64,000 nt of DNA from Rhabdophis nuchalis (taxonomy: Eukaryota > Chordata > Lepidosauria > Squamata > Natricidae), in NCBI GenBank assembly GCA_039707465.1, contig CM077643.1, positions 43,658,105-43,722,104 on the forward strand. The letters are read 5' to 3'. A program made the position numbers and the translations under genes. This document shows, in pieces, positions 44,985-56,544 of the stretch. Each line of letters begins with the position of its first letter. The stretch's first letter is position 1. The notes beneath the pieces are model-generated. The model was not told where the DNA came from, did no database searches, and was given only the letters and a program-made list of their open reading frames with translations.

Positions 44985-46260
44985 TGTAAACTATTAGGGC
45001 GGGGACCTGCGCCTCGGTAATCTCTCGAGGGTTGTCTTCGCACACGGATGGTGCTAGGCGCGTAAAAACAATGCAGCCTCCGTCCGTCCCCTAGTCCAAA
45101 ATCCAACATACGAATGATCGGCCGGGCCGAACAAGCACGTGAGTTTCGCACGTGGCTCCAGACTCTTCCCTCTGCCACCAGTCCTTAGAGCTCCGGGTCC
45201 AAAATAACAGGCGACGCGTCTCGGGCGACGCTTTCCATCTCAGGGTGTGCCCAAACTCCGCCGCACCGGTGGGCAGGCGCATACTGGTGCCGCGCCCCGC
45301 GATGCGCGCGTCCCCGTCCGCAGGTGCTCCGCAGCGCGATCAGGTCGTGCGGATGGTGCGCGCCGGGCTGGTTAAGAAGGGAGTGCGGTGTTTTCCGAGC
45401 CCCGGCCGGACACGTGTGCGTGGGGAAGCAAGCTCCGGTACGCCGTCGTAGGCGCTCTCCCTCTCTCTTTCTCTCCCCTTGCGATTCCGCGATTGCGCCG
45501 GACGCGTCTCGGATACTCCCTGCACCCTCCCGCAGGAGATGCTGAGCTGAGAGACGCCTTTCTTGGCCAGGCAGCAGCAGCAGCGGCGGCGGCGGCGGGT
45601 GGCGGCGCTTTCCTTCTTCATCTTAGCAACAGCGGCAGCCACCACCGCCGCCGCCTGGAGCCCGGCGGATCCGAGAGGCAGCAGGTAGCCGCCCGGGCGG
45701 AGGAACCATGGCCAAGAACCGCAAGGAGAGGAACAGCTGGGGTAGGTGATCAGGACCAGCCCCGGGAGTGGGAGGGCTGGCCTGGCTCGGCATCTGGGCT
45801 ACTTCCATCCGTAGCTGATGGAGGGCCTGGGAGCTGCTAGAGGCAGGGCAGAGTCGGCCTTCCCCGCCTCGGCCCGTTGCATGCTCCGCCGCGCCTTATC
45901 GCCGCGCCGGGACCCTGCCTGGGCTAGGCAAGAGGCGACGAAGGGTCTCAGACGGCTCCGCCCATCGTTCCCCCGGCCACGGGTTGGACTGGGCTGGGAC
46001 AGAGGCGATTGCTGTGTCTCCGGATCTAACGGATTTCTTTTCACTCCTGGTTTTATTTTGCTCCGCGGTTGCCCTCCGTTTTTTCCTTTGCCCTTTGGGC
46101 TTGCCCCTCTCCGGGAGTGGGGTTGGGTGGGGTTGGGTGGGCGAAGAGAAGCGGAAGGGAGACAATGGGGCGGGTGGTGAAGTGCAGCTCCTGCTCCGTT
46201 TCATTGCCACGGTCGCCGTCCGCCCTCCTTCCAAACCGCTAGAAGAGGGCGGATAGGGTG
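44985..46260 (+). promoter_or_regulatory. ATL1: CpG island with ATL1 promoter and 5' UTR
   Basis: A CpG-dense block surrounds the ATL1 start codon and extends about 500 bp into intron 1. It carries three CACGTG E-boxes (45136-45141, 45149-45154, 45411-45416) and CAG/CGG-type triplet runs at about 45573-45600. No TATA box is evident, as is usual for CpG-island promoters. The transcription start was not determined. A three-codon upstream frame (ATG at 45539, stop ending 45550) would be in the leader if transcription starts to its left. Confidence 0.75.
45708..45741 (+). CDS. ATL1: ATL1 coding exon 1 (residues 1-11 and first base of codon 12)
   Basis: Atlastin-1 is a dynamin-like GTPase that fuses tubules of the endoplasmic reticulum; in people its mutation causes hereditary spastic paraplegia SPG3A. 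This exon encodes MAKNRKERNSW plus the first base of a glycine codon, and stops at a donor G|GTAGGT (45742). The start has A at -3 and G at +4. The short basic peptide matches the known ATL1 N-terminus, and joining to the exon at 62278 restores the WGGFSEK junction in frame, which is strong support for both boundaries. It lies in the CpG island on the strand opposite MAP4K5. Overlapping longer open frames in this GC-rich block are out of frame with it. Confidence 0.95.
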
Positions 46261-47179
46261 GGGTTTGCTTCCCTTTGATTTTGATGGGTCTGCTCCACCA
46301 TGGGAGGTTCAAAGCTGCTTAGCGGAAAAATAATGTCCCGTTAGAGCAGCTTTCCTCCGTCTGGAGACAGCAACCTCTTTTGGGGATCATGGGAAAGGTA
46401 GTCCCAGCACATCTGGAGGCACCCGTTTGGGAAAGGAGCATCCAGCCTTCTTGTTTACAAATGGGCACAAAAATAATGCAAGTATGGCTGTTATTTATAT
46501 TATGCCAGTTGCCTTACATTTGTAAACCTTCCTCAAAACAGGAAATTGGAGAGCAAAGCCCTACACTTAATTCGGATCAGGAAGCCAGTTTTCCACATCA
46601 GGAAGAATTTTTCTTTAGGCTGCAGTTTTATGTGCCGTGGGAGAAAGGAGAGAACGAGTAGTTTAATTTATTGGAACAAGTAGTTTAACTTATTGGAAGT
46701 CGGCAAGGTGTGGCATGCACACATGTTAAATAAATGTGAGTGAGAACCTATGCATTTTAGTTTAATTTATATCCTGCCTCTCTTTGGAAATGCTAAAATG
46801 GCTAATAAGAAAATTAAGGGTTCCTAATGTCAGGAAAAATGCACATAAATAGGATGGGCAACAGTAGAATATGTGAAAATATTACACAGTGAATTGAGAT
46901 TGTATTCACTTCCTAAGTGAGTCAGCAATGTGGCATGGTGGCAAAAAAGACTAACATAATTTTAAGTTCCATTATTAGAATTTCCCAGTCATACCAAGTT
47001 TAGGTTTCTTTTTTTTTTTTTAAATAGATCCAGATCTTATCTGGTGAACCCAATTTTATAGGTTAATAAAAATTCCTAGTGAATTTTGAGGGGAAAACGT
47101 TAAAGGAGCTGACAGTATATAAAGAGGAGGCCAGAGATATGAAAGACTCAGCCACTCCCTACCCAGAAGATGCTGGCGT
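46261..47179. other. ATL1 intron 1, proximal part
   Basis: Mostly unique. 46755-46830 (ATATCCTGCCTCTCTTTGG) may be a decayed minus-strand LINE tail. Confidence 0.45.
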
Positions 47180-47312
47180 TTTTCTCATTTTTAATATAAC
47201 TTACTACTGTATATTATACGATTGCTTTTATAATTGTTTTTTTGATTTGCGTACACTGCCCCGAGTTGCTTCTTGTGAGGTGGGCAACCATATAAATGTG
47301 ATTAATAAGTAA
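47180..47312 (+). mobile_element. LINE 3' tail remnant
   Basis: The terminal motif TACACTGCCCCGAGTTGC is followed by an ATATAAATGTGATTAATAAG end; no coding part is present. Confidence 0.55.
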
Positions 47313-47888
47313 AACAAATGAAGACATGATCATTCTGTTCAAATATGTGGAAGGCTACCCAGAAAGCAGAAACTTTAATTTAGGTTACAGGTATATGTAT
47401 TTCTGTTGCACATTAAGGCTGTGTTTGCAAGATACAATAAATTACACTGTACTAACTGTTACAACCTATTGTTTTGTTCAAATCCAACCCATATGTTTAT
47501 TTGAGGGTTCCATGTATTGTAGAAATCTGAAAAATTCTGTTATGTAATAAATCATGGGCTAACTTCATGTGAATCCAGCCTAAAAGAAATATGTTTCTCT
47601 TTAAATTGTTATAACATTGACTATCAAAGTCTTTCAGTAGTCTACAGTAAAATGATAAAACCCAAATTAATCCCAGAGTTATAAAATGAGCAACAGTTTT
47701 AACATGTGTTTGTTTCATTTGGCTTAGCAGAAGAAAAAGCCACTAGCCTCATTCTGGGAAACCATAAAGCGTTCTGGATCCCTTCCAGGTCTTCTCTCAA
47801 ATGATGTTATCTGCTACTTCTGGGACAGCAAAGCCCCATTCACAACAGAGTGATCCACTATCTCTGGCATAGGGACCCCTCAGTCATT

Positions 47889-48180
47889 AGAATTCTGTTT
47901 GGGTTAAGGCACCAAGCTAAAAACCAGGAGTTCTAGTCCTGCCTTCGGCATGAAAGCTGGTTGGGTGACTTTGGGACAATCATTGCTTAGTCGCCTCAAG
48001 AACTGTGGCAAATAAATTTGATAAATACATTCTAGTCCCGCTTTAGGCATGAAAGCTGCCTGGGTGACTTTGGGCATGTCACACTCTCCCAGCCCAATGG
48101 GGAAAACAGAAGGCAATATTAGGTATCTTCACCTTCTTGAGCTGTTTTTATAAAATAATAAAGGCAGGATATAAAATACA
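47889..48180 (+). mobile_element. tRNA-derived SINE, duplicated body
   Basis: GGGTTAAGGCACCAAGCTAA, then TTCTAGTCCTGCCTTCGGCA and GGGTGACTTTGGGACAATC. The segment from TTCTAGTCCCGCTTTAGGCA to GGGTGACTTTGGGCATG is repeated about 95 bp later, so one copy is partly duplicated. Confidence 0.65.
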
Positions 48181-48423
48181 TATACATAGATACATAGATA
48201 CATACGTACATACATAATCTAATGTGTTACTTCAGGCATTGTGGGCTTTCTCATTAATCTGAATTAGATTTTGGTATCATTGATAGCTCCCAGCCCCAAT
48301 TTTTTTTCATGATATCTCCCAGGGAATTTCATATGGAAAAGCACTGGAGAAAAATAAAATCATAAGAGATTCCATATATTTGTCTCTATTTCAAGGAGCA
48401 TCTGTCTAAGATGATATTGACCA

Positions 48424-48485
48424 GAACAGAACAGAACAGAACAGAACTGAACTGAACTGAAATGAAATGAAATGAAATGAAATGA
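48424..48485. repeat. (GAACA)n/(TGAAA)n microsatellite
   Basis: AGAACAGAACAGAAC, then GAACTGAACTGAA and ATGAAATGAAATGAA, a five-base repeat that shifts unit along its length. Confidence 0.9.
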
Positions 48486-48645
48486 ATTCTTTATTGGCGT
48501 GGGGTTGGACACACAAGGAATTTGTCTTTGGTGCATATGCTCTCAGTGTACATAAGGAATAAAATACTTTCATCAAGAATAAAAAGATACAACACTTAGT
48601 GATAGTCAAGGGTTTAAGGAAACAGGGTTACAATCACAACCATTC
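48465..48645 (-). mobile_element. Unnamed LINE-like 3' end
   Basis: TTCTTTATTGGCGTGGGGTT, GGACACACAAGGAATTTGTC and GCATATGCTCTCAGTGTACA. A related piece is at 50566-50650 (TACTTTATTTGCCTGTATGA, GACACACAAGCAATTAGTG). Both are preceded by ATTGAATTGA/TGAAATGAAA-like repeats, consistent with a minus-strand retroposon tail. Confidence 0.5.
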
Positions 48646-49646
48646 TCTGAGGTGGTTGTGAACATCACTACTAAAAGGTCAAGAAAAGCAAACCTGACTC
48701 AGGCTCCTGTTTTAGACTGACCACAACGGGTTAGCTCAATCTGAAGCCAATTTGAAAATAATCAAGATAATCTGCCTCTCAGCTGCTTCCTCTAAATGAG
48801 AAGTGCCCCCCCCCCTCTCTCTCTCAACTGCCATGGAAAGTTAGAGATAGCAAGCCTATAATTTCACCTCTCAGAGGGAACTCCAATAATTATCTCCTTT
48901 AAGAAAGGAGGCATCTTGCAGTTTGAATGTTAACAAAAGCAGATCTGATAATCTCGTAATTTAAAGATACAAGACAGGTTGAAAAGAATAGAGATTGTTG
49001 GGTAAATGCCATTCAGCCACAGAATCAGTTACTTGCTTTGGTTTCCTCTTGCTAAAAATCTTGAGGGGGTGGTTGGGGGGGTCATCTGCTGGAAATATTC
49101 TGATTTTAGATTTCCTACTTATGGTATTTTTATTTACACACCATAAACTAGTTAGATATAACGTATACAAATGCAGCAGAAACAACCTTGAAAATTAAAA
49201 CTAACTAGAAATAAAATAGTAGCACGAACAGAGAAGAAAAGGAAGTTACATTAACCCCATGACTAAGAGTATACTATAAAGCATTAATCTGAACTATATG
49301 AGCCTTCACCTCTGACCCCATCTCCATTATAGATGTAATTTATTTATTATTACCTTAAATCTGCAGCAGTACTTTAATTAGCAACCTGAACAAATTTAAT
49401 AGTTTAAAATAGGTCTCCTGTGCCTCCCAGGGTCATCTTGTAACTTGCCAAGGAAGCTTTAGCTATGGAGTGTTTAACAGTGGCTCAACAGTTTTAACAG
49501 GAGGAATTATTATCATTATTAATTAGCTTCATAATGGCCATCCACTCCAAAAGAATCTGCATGCACCTGCACCTTATTTTTATGGATTTCCTGATGGAGC
49601 AGACATTGAGTTATCTATCACTGTATATGTAAGCAGATGTAAATCT

Positions 49647-49827
<181 letters not shown>

Positions 49828-50464
49828 CTGTCTATGCTATCTTGCTCATCAAAACAAATGGTCTTCTGGGCTTCTTATTTTCATCTCCCAGTCTAAACTA
49901 AAGCTCTGATATCTACTGGTGATGTCTAAGTACTAAACTAGGTCAACCCTTGTTGGCTTTCTAGGTCAGCCTAAGGTTGCTGAGCCATGATTGAGATACA
50001 AACATCACCAGGTGTTTGGTACTTCTATAACATTTCTTAATAAATGAATAAATAAAAGTCTTGGCTAGCCAGTTTTTGTCTGGTACCTGTAAATCGTAAC
50101 TGGCAACATTTTTGCTTCCATGACCATATTTCTTTGAGTTCATCTCATCCCCATGAATTAGATCATTTTCAGCCATCCTTAGCATTAGTGAGACTAGTCT
50201 TTTCCCCTTTAAGCCCAGATGGCATCAGAGTGGTATTTATTCCTCATTCCAGAATATACTGCTGTTCTTCCAGTCACTGTTTAACCTAATTTTGCTGCTG
50301 TCCTCCTAAAAAGCCAGATACTGTTGTGCTGGTAGTCTATTAGAAATGCATAATATCACATGACAGTCCTGGAAATGCTTTAATTCTATTGGCCTTCTTA
50401 ATTTAGAAAAAAGCAGAACGATGGAGATAAGTCTGTTCTTCCTTACCCTGTGCCTCCCAATCCA

Positions 50465-50524
50465 TAGACAGACAGACAGACAGACAGACACGCACGCACG
50501 CACGCACGCACATATGTATGTATA
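50465..50524. repeat. (CAGA)n-(CGCA)n microsatellite
   Basis: CAGACAGACAGA is followed by CGCACGCACGCA and TATGTATG units. Confidence 0.9.
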
Positions 50525-50565
50525 AAGGAAATAGGAAAGGGACTCTAAATGACTCAGCTGCCTTT

Positions 50566-50655
50566 GTGATTTTGAATTGAATTGAGTACTTTATTTGCCT
50601 GTATGATTAGACACACAAGCAATTAGTGTCTAATGCAGAACCTTATATATGCAAA
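50566..50655 (-). mobile_element. Second copy of the unnamed LINE-like 3' end
   Basis: Shares the TTTATTTGCC...GACACACAAG wording with 48465-48645 and ends shortly before a (CAT)n run at 50668-50692. Confidence 0.45.
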
Positions 50656-51330
50656 GCACCAGAATCATCACCATCATCATCATCATCATCATAATACCTA
50701 TAAAAAAAGTGGGGGAATAAAGAATATAATAATGATAATATAGCTACAGCCATACTATACAGGTAAAGAATCCACTGGAATTGGGTGTCTAAAAAATCAG
50801 ATAGATATTTTTTTTAAATTAGTGATTTGCAGTGTACAGTCTGATTCGTCCCATTTCTGCTGCAACAGCACTGGGTTTTGGAAATGATTTTTTCCTTCCA
50901 CTGCCTGGTGATGTCTGTTTATTTATTTATTAAACAAACATATAACTGTCCATCTATCAAAGGAACTCTATTCAGAAGAGAGAGAATAGCAAAGCCAAAG
51001 GACTTAACCAGGTGCTTCATTTAAGAATCACTGGAGAGACATCATCAGAACAGATCTGTTGGCCAACATGTCAGGACAGAATAGGGACAGCAACTCTTAT
51101 GCCAATATAGACTTCTGCTAGCTCAAGTATAATGACGTAGTGTTTGGGAAGGCCCTTAGAGTCACGATATGCTAAAGGAACTTTTCATCAATATTGTCCA
51201 GATGTTGTGGGGCTACAACTCCCAAGATGCCTAGCCAATATGATCTTATTAAATCAGGAAATGTCTCATAAAGATACTGGATATTGATTAATATGAAGAA
51301 TCGGATGAAAAATGGGAGAGTCTCTATGTG

Positions 51331-51384
51331 TCCGTCCATCCATCCATCCATCCATCCATCCATCCATCCATCCATCCATCCATC
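51331..51384. repeat. (CATC)n microsatellite
   Basis: Perfect (CATC) run of about 13 units; the complement reads MDGWMDGW in one frame, an artefact. Confidence 0.95.
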
Positions 51385-51469
51385 TCCCTATTTTATCCCA
51401 CTTCTCATTTCCATAAATTTTAAATTCTTGTATAATATTCTTTGTACATCAAGAACACTCTCCTAATGG

Positions 51470-51655
51470 TAAGATCTATTAAATAGTGGAATAGTTTAAG
51501 GTTGTGGGTTCTCCATGCAGGTGCATTAGGAAGAATCTAGATGGACATCGCTTGAGGATGATTTAAATTGATGTTCCTGCACATTGCAGAGAGTTAGTCT
51601 GAATGATCCTTGTGGTCCCTTCCAGCTTTACAATTCTACGATTCTGTGATCCACT
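51470..51655 (+). mobile_element. CR1 3' fragment
   Basis: The 3' end GTGGTCCCTTCCAGCTTTAC with the ATTCTACGATTCTGTGAT terminal repeats. Confidence 0.8.
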
Positions 51656-51887
51656 TCAAAAGATTTATATCTGAAATTCATTATTGTCCGTGATCAGAAT
51701 TTGCACTACATTACTGTGCAGATAGCAGCCATTCATGAAACCTTTTTGTAAGAGAGAGAAATAAGCGGCAAATGTGGATAGGCAGCATGTTATGTAGAAA
51801 AAATGCAGTCTTGAAGCTTTAAAGCATAATGGTGTCTTTAAGGTGTTGGAGGATAAACCACTCTTGCCATTGTATATAAATAAAAAT

Positions 51888-51962
51888 AGAATCATAGGGC
51901 TGGAAGGCACCTTGGAGGTCTTCTAGTCCAACCTCCTGCCCAAGGTAGGAATTCTTATACCA
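51888..51962 (-). mobile_element. CR1 3' end fragment
   Basis: The plus strand reads AGAATCATAGGGCTGGAAGG, then CACCTTGGAGGTCTTCTAG, the reverse complement of a CR1 terminus. Confidence 0.75.
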
Positions 51963-52114
51963 TCCTGAACAAATGATATTGCAAGAATTAGGGAGGTGAC
52001 CTCTAGGGAAATGGGCAAGAAGTATTCTATAAATGAAGAGGACTAAAACATTCCTTAAATCCTGTGGCGCAAGGTAATACCACCCAGCTCTATATTTCAA
52101 CTTTTGGTTGTGGT

Positions 52115-52696
52115 CAGTGGCTACCCTTTTGCGGTGCCTGGAGGCTGTGGGGGCCTGGATGGGGGACAACAGGCTTTGACTGAACCTTGGTAAGGCCGAA
52201 CAGCTTTGGGTTCACAGAGCTCTGGGATCTGAGACTTTGTCATCTTTGACTCTGGATTGAGTGGCACTGCCCCAGAAAGACCTGGTCCACAACTTGGGGA
52301 TTCTCCTGGACTCACAACTCCTGTTCGAGCAACAGGTGGCAGACTTGGCTAGGAAAACCTTTACACAACTTCATGTTGTGTGCCAGTTGTGTATTTTTCT
52401 GGACTAGCATTCCCTGCACAGTCATTCAGTCCCTAGTCGTCTCACGAGTAGACTACTGTAATGCACTCTACATGGGGGCTACCCTGAAGAGCATTTGGAA
52501 GCTACAGCTGGTGCAGAATGTGGCGGTGTGGGTAGTTTTGAGGGCCCCAAGAATGGCCCCTGTGACACCATTGCTCCACGGGCTGCACTCGATTACCAAT
52601 CTGCTTCCGTGTGCAATTCAAGGTATTGGTGATCACCTTTAAAGCCATTCATGGCATGGGTCCAGGTTACTTGAGGGACTCTTTCACCCCACTGGG
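52115..52696 (+). mobile_element. Old diverged L2-like LINE, RT C-terminal part
   Basis: Diverged codons for the C-terminal region remain: [20 protein letters not shown] at 52436-52495, then HGLHS-like sequence. Its continuation is probably 53282-53545, with an LTR-like sequence between. Several frame changes make it non-functional. Confidence 0.7.
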
Positions 52697-53281
52697 ATTA
52701 TATCCTGGCCAAGGCTTCCCAAGAGCATGAAACAAACTTCTTGTCCAGCAAAAAACCCTTTTATTAATTTGCTGTGAATTCTGCTCATTCACAGCCAGCA
52801 AAATCTTTCAAAGGAGGATTTACGGTCACAGACCTTATCTGGCTTGGAGAACTGACAGGCCATTATCTGCAGAACTTGGCAAGGAGTCTCAGAGAGACAC
52901 GAACCAATTAGTGAACTAACTGTCACCTTCAAACTCCATTCCCCTTTTGCTCCTTTTTATTTCCTCTGGGAGGAGCCGTTCATTATCCACCTTTGGCCTT
53001 ACTCCCAAGTTGACTCCTGTTCTTTAGCTGTTCCCTTTCTCTGGCAACTCTGCTCATCGTGCTCACACTGGGAACAGGCTCCAGCTGTTTGTCGGCCATA
53101 CTGATGTCTGATTCTGAAGGCAGCCGATAACTGGCATACTGCTCTGGCCCCATCTCTGCCTCCGACACAGAGCCCTCATCAGAGCCTCCCCCAGATTCCA
53201 GGACTGGCCCATGTTCCTCCCCCAACTTCCTCACTGTCAAAATCTACTGCCAGCTCCACTAGCCGCTGGTGAGCCACAACA
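52697..53281 (-). mobile_element. LTR-like element (solo LTR candidate)
   Basis: This 585-bp block interrupts the old LINE. On the minus strand it begins TGTTGTGGCTCACCAGCGGC and carries an AATAAAAGG polyadenylation-like signal near 52762-52770. A related block lies at 58900-59251. No internal coding region was seen. The left boundary and target duplication are uncertain. Confidence 0.5.
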
Positions 53282-53545
53282 AATTGGCCCATACCACTCA
53301 TATGGACAGGAGGGTGATGATGCAGGTCCCATCAGTCCAAGTATTCTGGCTGGCGGGGTCCAGGAGAAAAATACTTCTCTGCTCTTGGCAGTGCAGATGG
53401 TTGATTGGGTAATAACAGATCCCACCTCCCCCATGTATTTTTGGCTTTCATGTTTGCTTTTAACTTTTTATGTTTCAGATTTTATGTATTGTAACTGTAA
53501 GCCGCCCAGAGTTACCCTATGGTAAGATGGATGGCCAATCAATCA
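53282..53545 (+). mobile_element. 3' continuation of the old L2-like LINE
   Basis: The sequence from AATTGGCCCATACCAC onward fits the end of the LINE C-terminus (GGGTCC..., TTCTCTGCT) and leads to a 3' end at about 53495-53545 (TAAGCCGCCCAGAGTTACC). Confidence 0.6.
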
Positions 53546-53983
53546 ACATCCTGACTCACAAGGATAGAAGAAGAGAATATAGAAACAATCAGGATTGCAA
53601 GATTCTCTTAATATAGCTTAATTCATTAAAATATAGCTCTAGACTTACTGTGGAATCTATTTCTTGATGTGCTACTTAGTGCTACATCATAGATGGAGAT
53701 AGGATTTCCTACATGGTTTAATCTGAGAAGCTCATAGTGCAACAGTGTGCATGCTTACCCAGATAAATATGTATTTTTGTGGGTATGTGGGAAATATTTA
53801 GTTAATTTAAAGTAACATGTGCAGACTATGATTGAAACCTTACCCTGAGGGTGAACTCTTTATGTAATCTTAATGGCATAGTTACTAAGAACTCTTAGTA
53901 GTTAGCTGAACTTTGCCAGCTGAAATATGTGAATAATAAATAACAGCAGTTGCTTGCTTGACAGCCTTGTTGTTTTAAGGCCA

Positions 53984-54094
53984 TATTTCTCAACTTTGGC
54001 AACTTTTAAGATTAGTGCGTTTCAACTCCCAGAATTCCCCAGGCAGCCAGGAATTGAAATCTACATCTCTTAGAGTTGCTGAGGTTGAGAAATA
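53984..54094. mobile_element. Palindromic MITE, second copy
   Basis: TATTTCTCAACTTTGGCAAC and the complement of GTTGCTGAGGTTGAGAAATA form the arms; the centre is AATTCCCCAGGCAGCCAGG. Half of the same palindrome lies at 36642-36725. Confidence 0.75.
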
Positions 54095-54134
54095 CTCAGT
54101 GTTGGAATATATATTTATAGCTCTAGGTTGAGCT

Positions 54135-54301
54135 GTGGAGTCCTTGGTACTCTCTAAGCCTGACTCTGTTCTTGCAGGCGTTTCATTATCAAACTGGGCA
54201 ACATCATCACTGCGAGATCAGTTCTAGCACTGATGATGTTACCTCGTTCAGTAATAAAATGCCTGCAAGAAAACAGTCAAACTTGGCACCAAGGACTCTA
54301 C
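54135..54301. mobile_element. Palindromic retroelement-like repeat
   Basis: Two inverted arms of about 73 bp (GTGGAGTCCTTGGTACTCTC and the complement of GGCACCAAGGACTCTAC) surround a short centre near 54208-54222. Each arm carries TGATGATGTT...AATxAAA on one strand. It is known to me as a recurrent reptile repeat; the class is uncertain (Penelope-like is possible). Confidence 0.55.
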
Positions 54302-54561
54302 CAAGGAAATGACTAAGAAGGTTCTGTTTTCATGGTTCTACTCCGAGTCTGGGACAACAAGCAAGTCTTCAAAGACTTTTGCAATGCCTTTAGGGTGGGA
54401 GCCACATCTATCTCTGGGAGGATATCACCCCAGAGGAAGGCAGCACCACCGTTAATCCTCCACTGGGGCTGTTAACTCGGCAATTGTTTGTGATTTTACT
54501 TCAGTTTGCCTTTGCTTTACATACCTACAAAGGGCTTTACAGATCTACAAAGGTTGTAAAT

Positions 54562-54709
54562 CCAAAGGTGCTTATTTTTTTCCAAGAGGCAACTGGTTTT
54601 TTTTCCTGTTTTGCTTCTCATCCCAAAAACTTCTTCAGCTCTGAGCTGAAGAAGCTTCTTGGATGAGAAACCAGAAAGTACAGTTGCCTCTTGAAAAAAA
54701 CACCTTTGG
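54562..54709. repeat. 148-bp near-perfect palindrome
   Basis: Arms CCAAAGGTGCTTATTTTTTC/AAAAAAACACCTTTGG, TCCAAGAGGCAACTG/CAGTTGCCTCTTG and CTTCTTCAGCTC/GAGCTGAAGAAG meet near 54640. It could fold into a long hairpin. A LINE begins about 20 bp to its right. Confidence 0.85.
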
Positions 54710-54729
54710 GATTACCAAAGACTACCAAA

Positions 54730-55290
<561 letters not shown>

Positions 55291-55544
55291 GGTTGACTGA
55301 GAATTTCCATAAACGATTGGTTGTAAAGTTACTTTTTCATCACCATCGTAACTGTGAACAGTTGCTAAATGAGGCAGTCACTAAACAAGGGCTGCCTTTA
55401 TAGAGGCAATGTTTTCTAAGTTCTGATAATTCACGCTGATTAATTGAAGGGACCTGCAGTGTACCCATTCTACCAATGTGTATTGAATGGGCAGAAACAA
55501 TCATAGTTAGGGATCCTTCAGATAAACTGATCATAAAGCCTGGG

Positions 55545-55692
<148 letters not shown>

Positions 55693-55734
55693 GCAGCACT
55701 AACCCCCACTACATAAGTAATATATTATAAACTG

Positions 55735-56540
55735 CGGTGGCACAGTGGTTAGAATGCCATACTGCAGGCTACTTCTGCTGCCTGCCGGCTGCCTGCAATT
55801 TAGCAGATCGAATATCACCAGGCTCAAGGTTGACTCAGCCTTCCATCCATATGTGGTTTACCCACATAACACCGCTCTTGCGCGAGCTGCACTGGCTGCC
55901 TGTCGTCTTCCGGGTGCGCTTCAAGATATTAGTCATCATTTTTAAAGCGCTCCATGGCTCGGGACCTAGCTATCTGTGGGATCGGATCCTGCCTCACACA
56001 TTCTCACGGCCGATTCGCTCCCACAGAGAGGGACTTCTCCGGGTGCCGTCCACTAGACTTTGTCAGCGGGCGACGCTCAGGGGAAGGGCTCTCTCTGTGG
56101 CGGGCCCAGCCCTCTGGAACGACCTTCCCCCCGACATTAGAACGACCACGGACTTTCGCTCCTTCCGTCTAAAATTAAAAACACATCTTTTCTGCTTGGC
56201 CGGCCTAGGGTAGTCTCTCTCTGGGGTTTTAGTTACTTATAATTGGGAATTTTAGTATTTTAATGGGGCATTTTTTAGCACAGGTATATGTTTAATTTGT
56301 TTTTAATGTGTTTGTATATTTATTGTTTTAGTTTTCCCTGTGCACCGCTCCGAGTCCCTATGGGGAGAGGGAGCGGTCAACAAATTAAAATTATTATTAT
56401 TATTATTATCCTTCTGAGGTCGGTAAAATGAGGACCCAGATTGTTGGAGGCAATATGCTCTCTGTAAACCACTTAGAAAGGTCTGTAAAGCACTGTGAAA
56501 TGGTATATAAGTCTAAGTGCTATTGCTATAAGTAATAGCA
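55735..56540 (+). mobile_element. tRNA-like SINE split by a LINE
   Basis: The 5' half (55735-55850) has a degenerate A box (GTGGCACAGTGGTTAGAATG) and a B box-like GATCGAATATC. The 3' half (56411-56540) continues with GTAAAATGAGGACCCAGATT and ends in the family's CTAAGTGCTATTGCTAT. The break falls within the CCATCC/TTCTGAGG sequence that is contiguous in the copy at 39110-39340. Confidence 0.85.
55851..56410 (+). mobile_element. L2-like LINE 3' fragment inserted in a SINE
   Basis: The conserved C-terminus is read from about 55857 to 56213 (HVTPLLRELHWLPVVF-like, then GPALWNDLPPDIRT). It is followed by the 3' UTR and a short (TTA)n tail at 56390-56408. ATCC occurs at both junctions, so any target duplication is 4 bp or less. 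Confidence 0.85.
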
Positions 56541-56544
56541 GGCA

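Noticed and set aside
45388..45840. 150-codon frame across the ATL1 start
   Set aside because: It is out of frame with the ATL1 ATG at 45708 and runs across a good splice donor; best explained by base composition.
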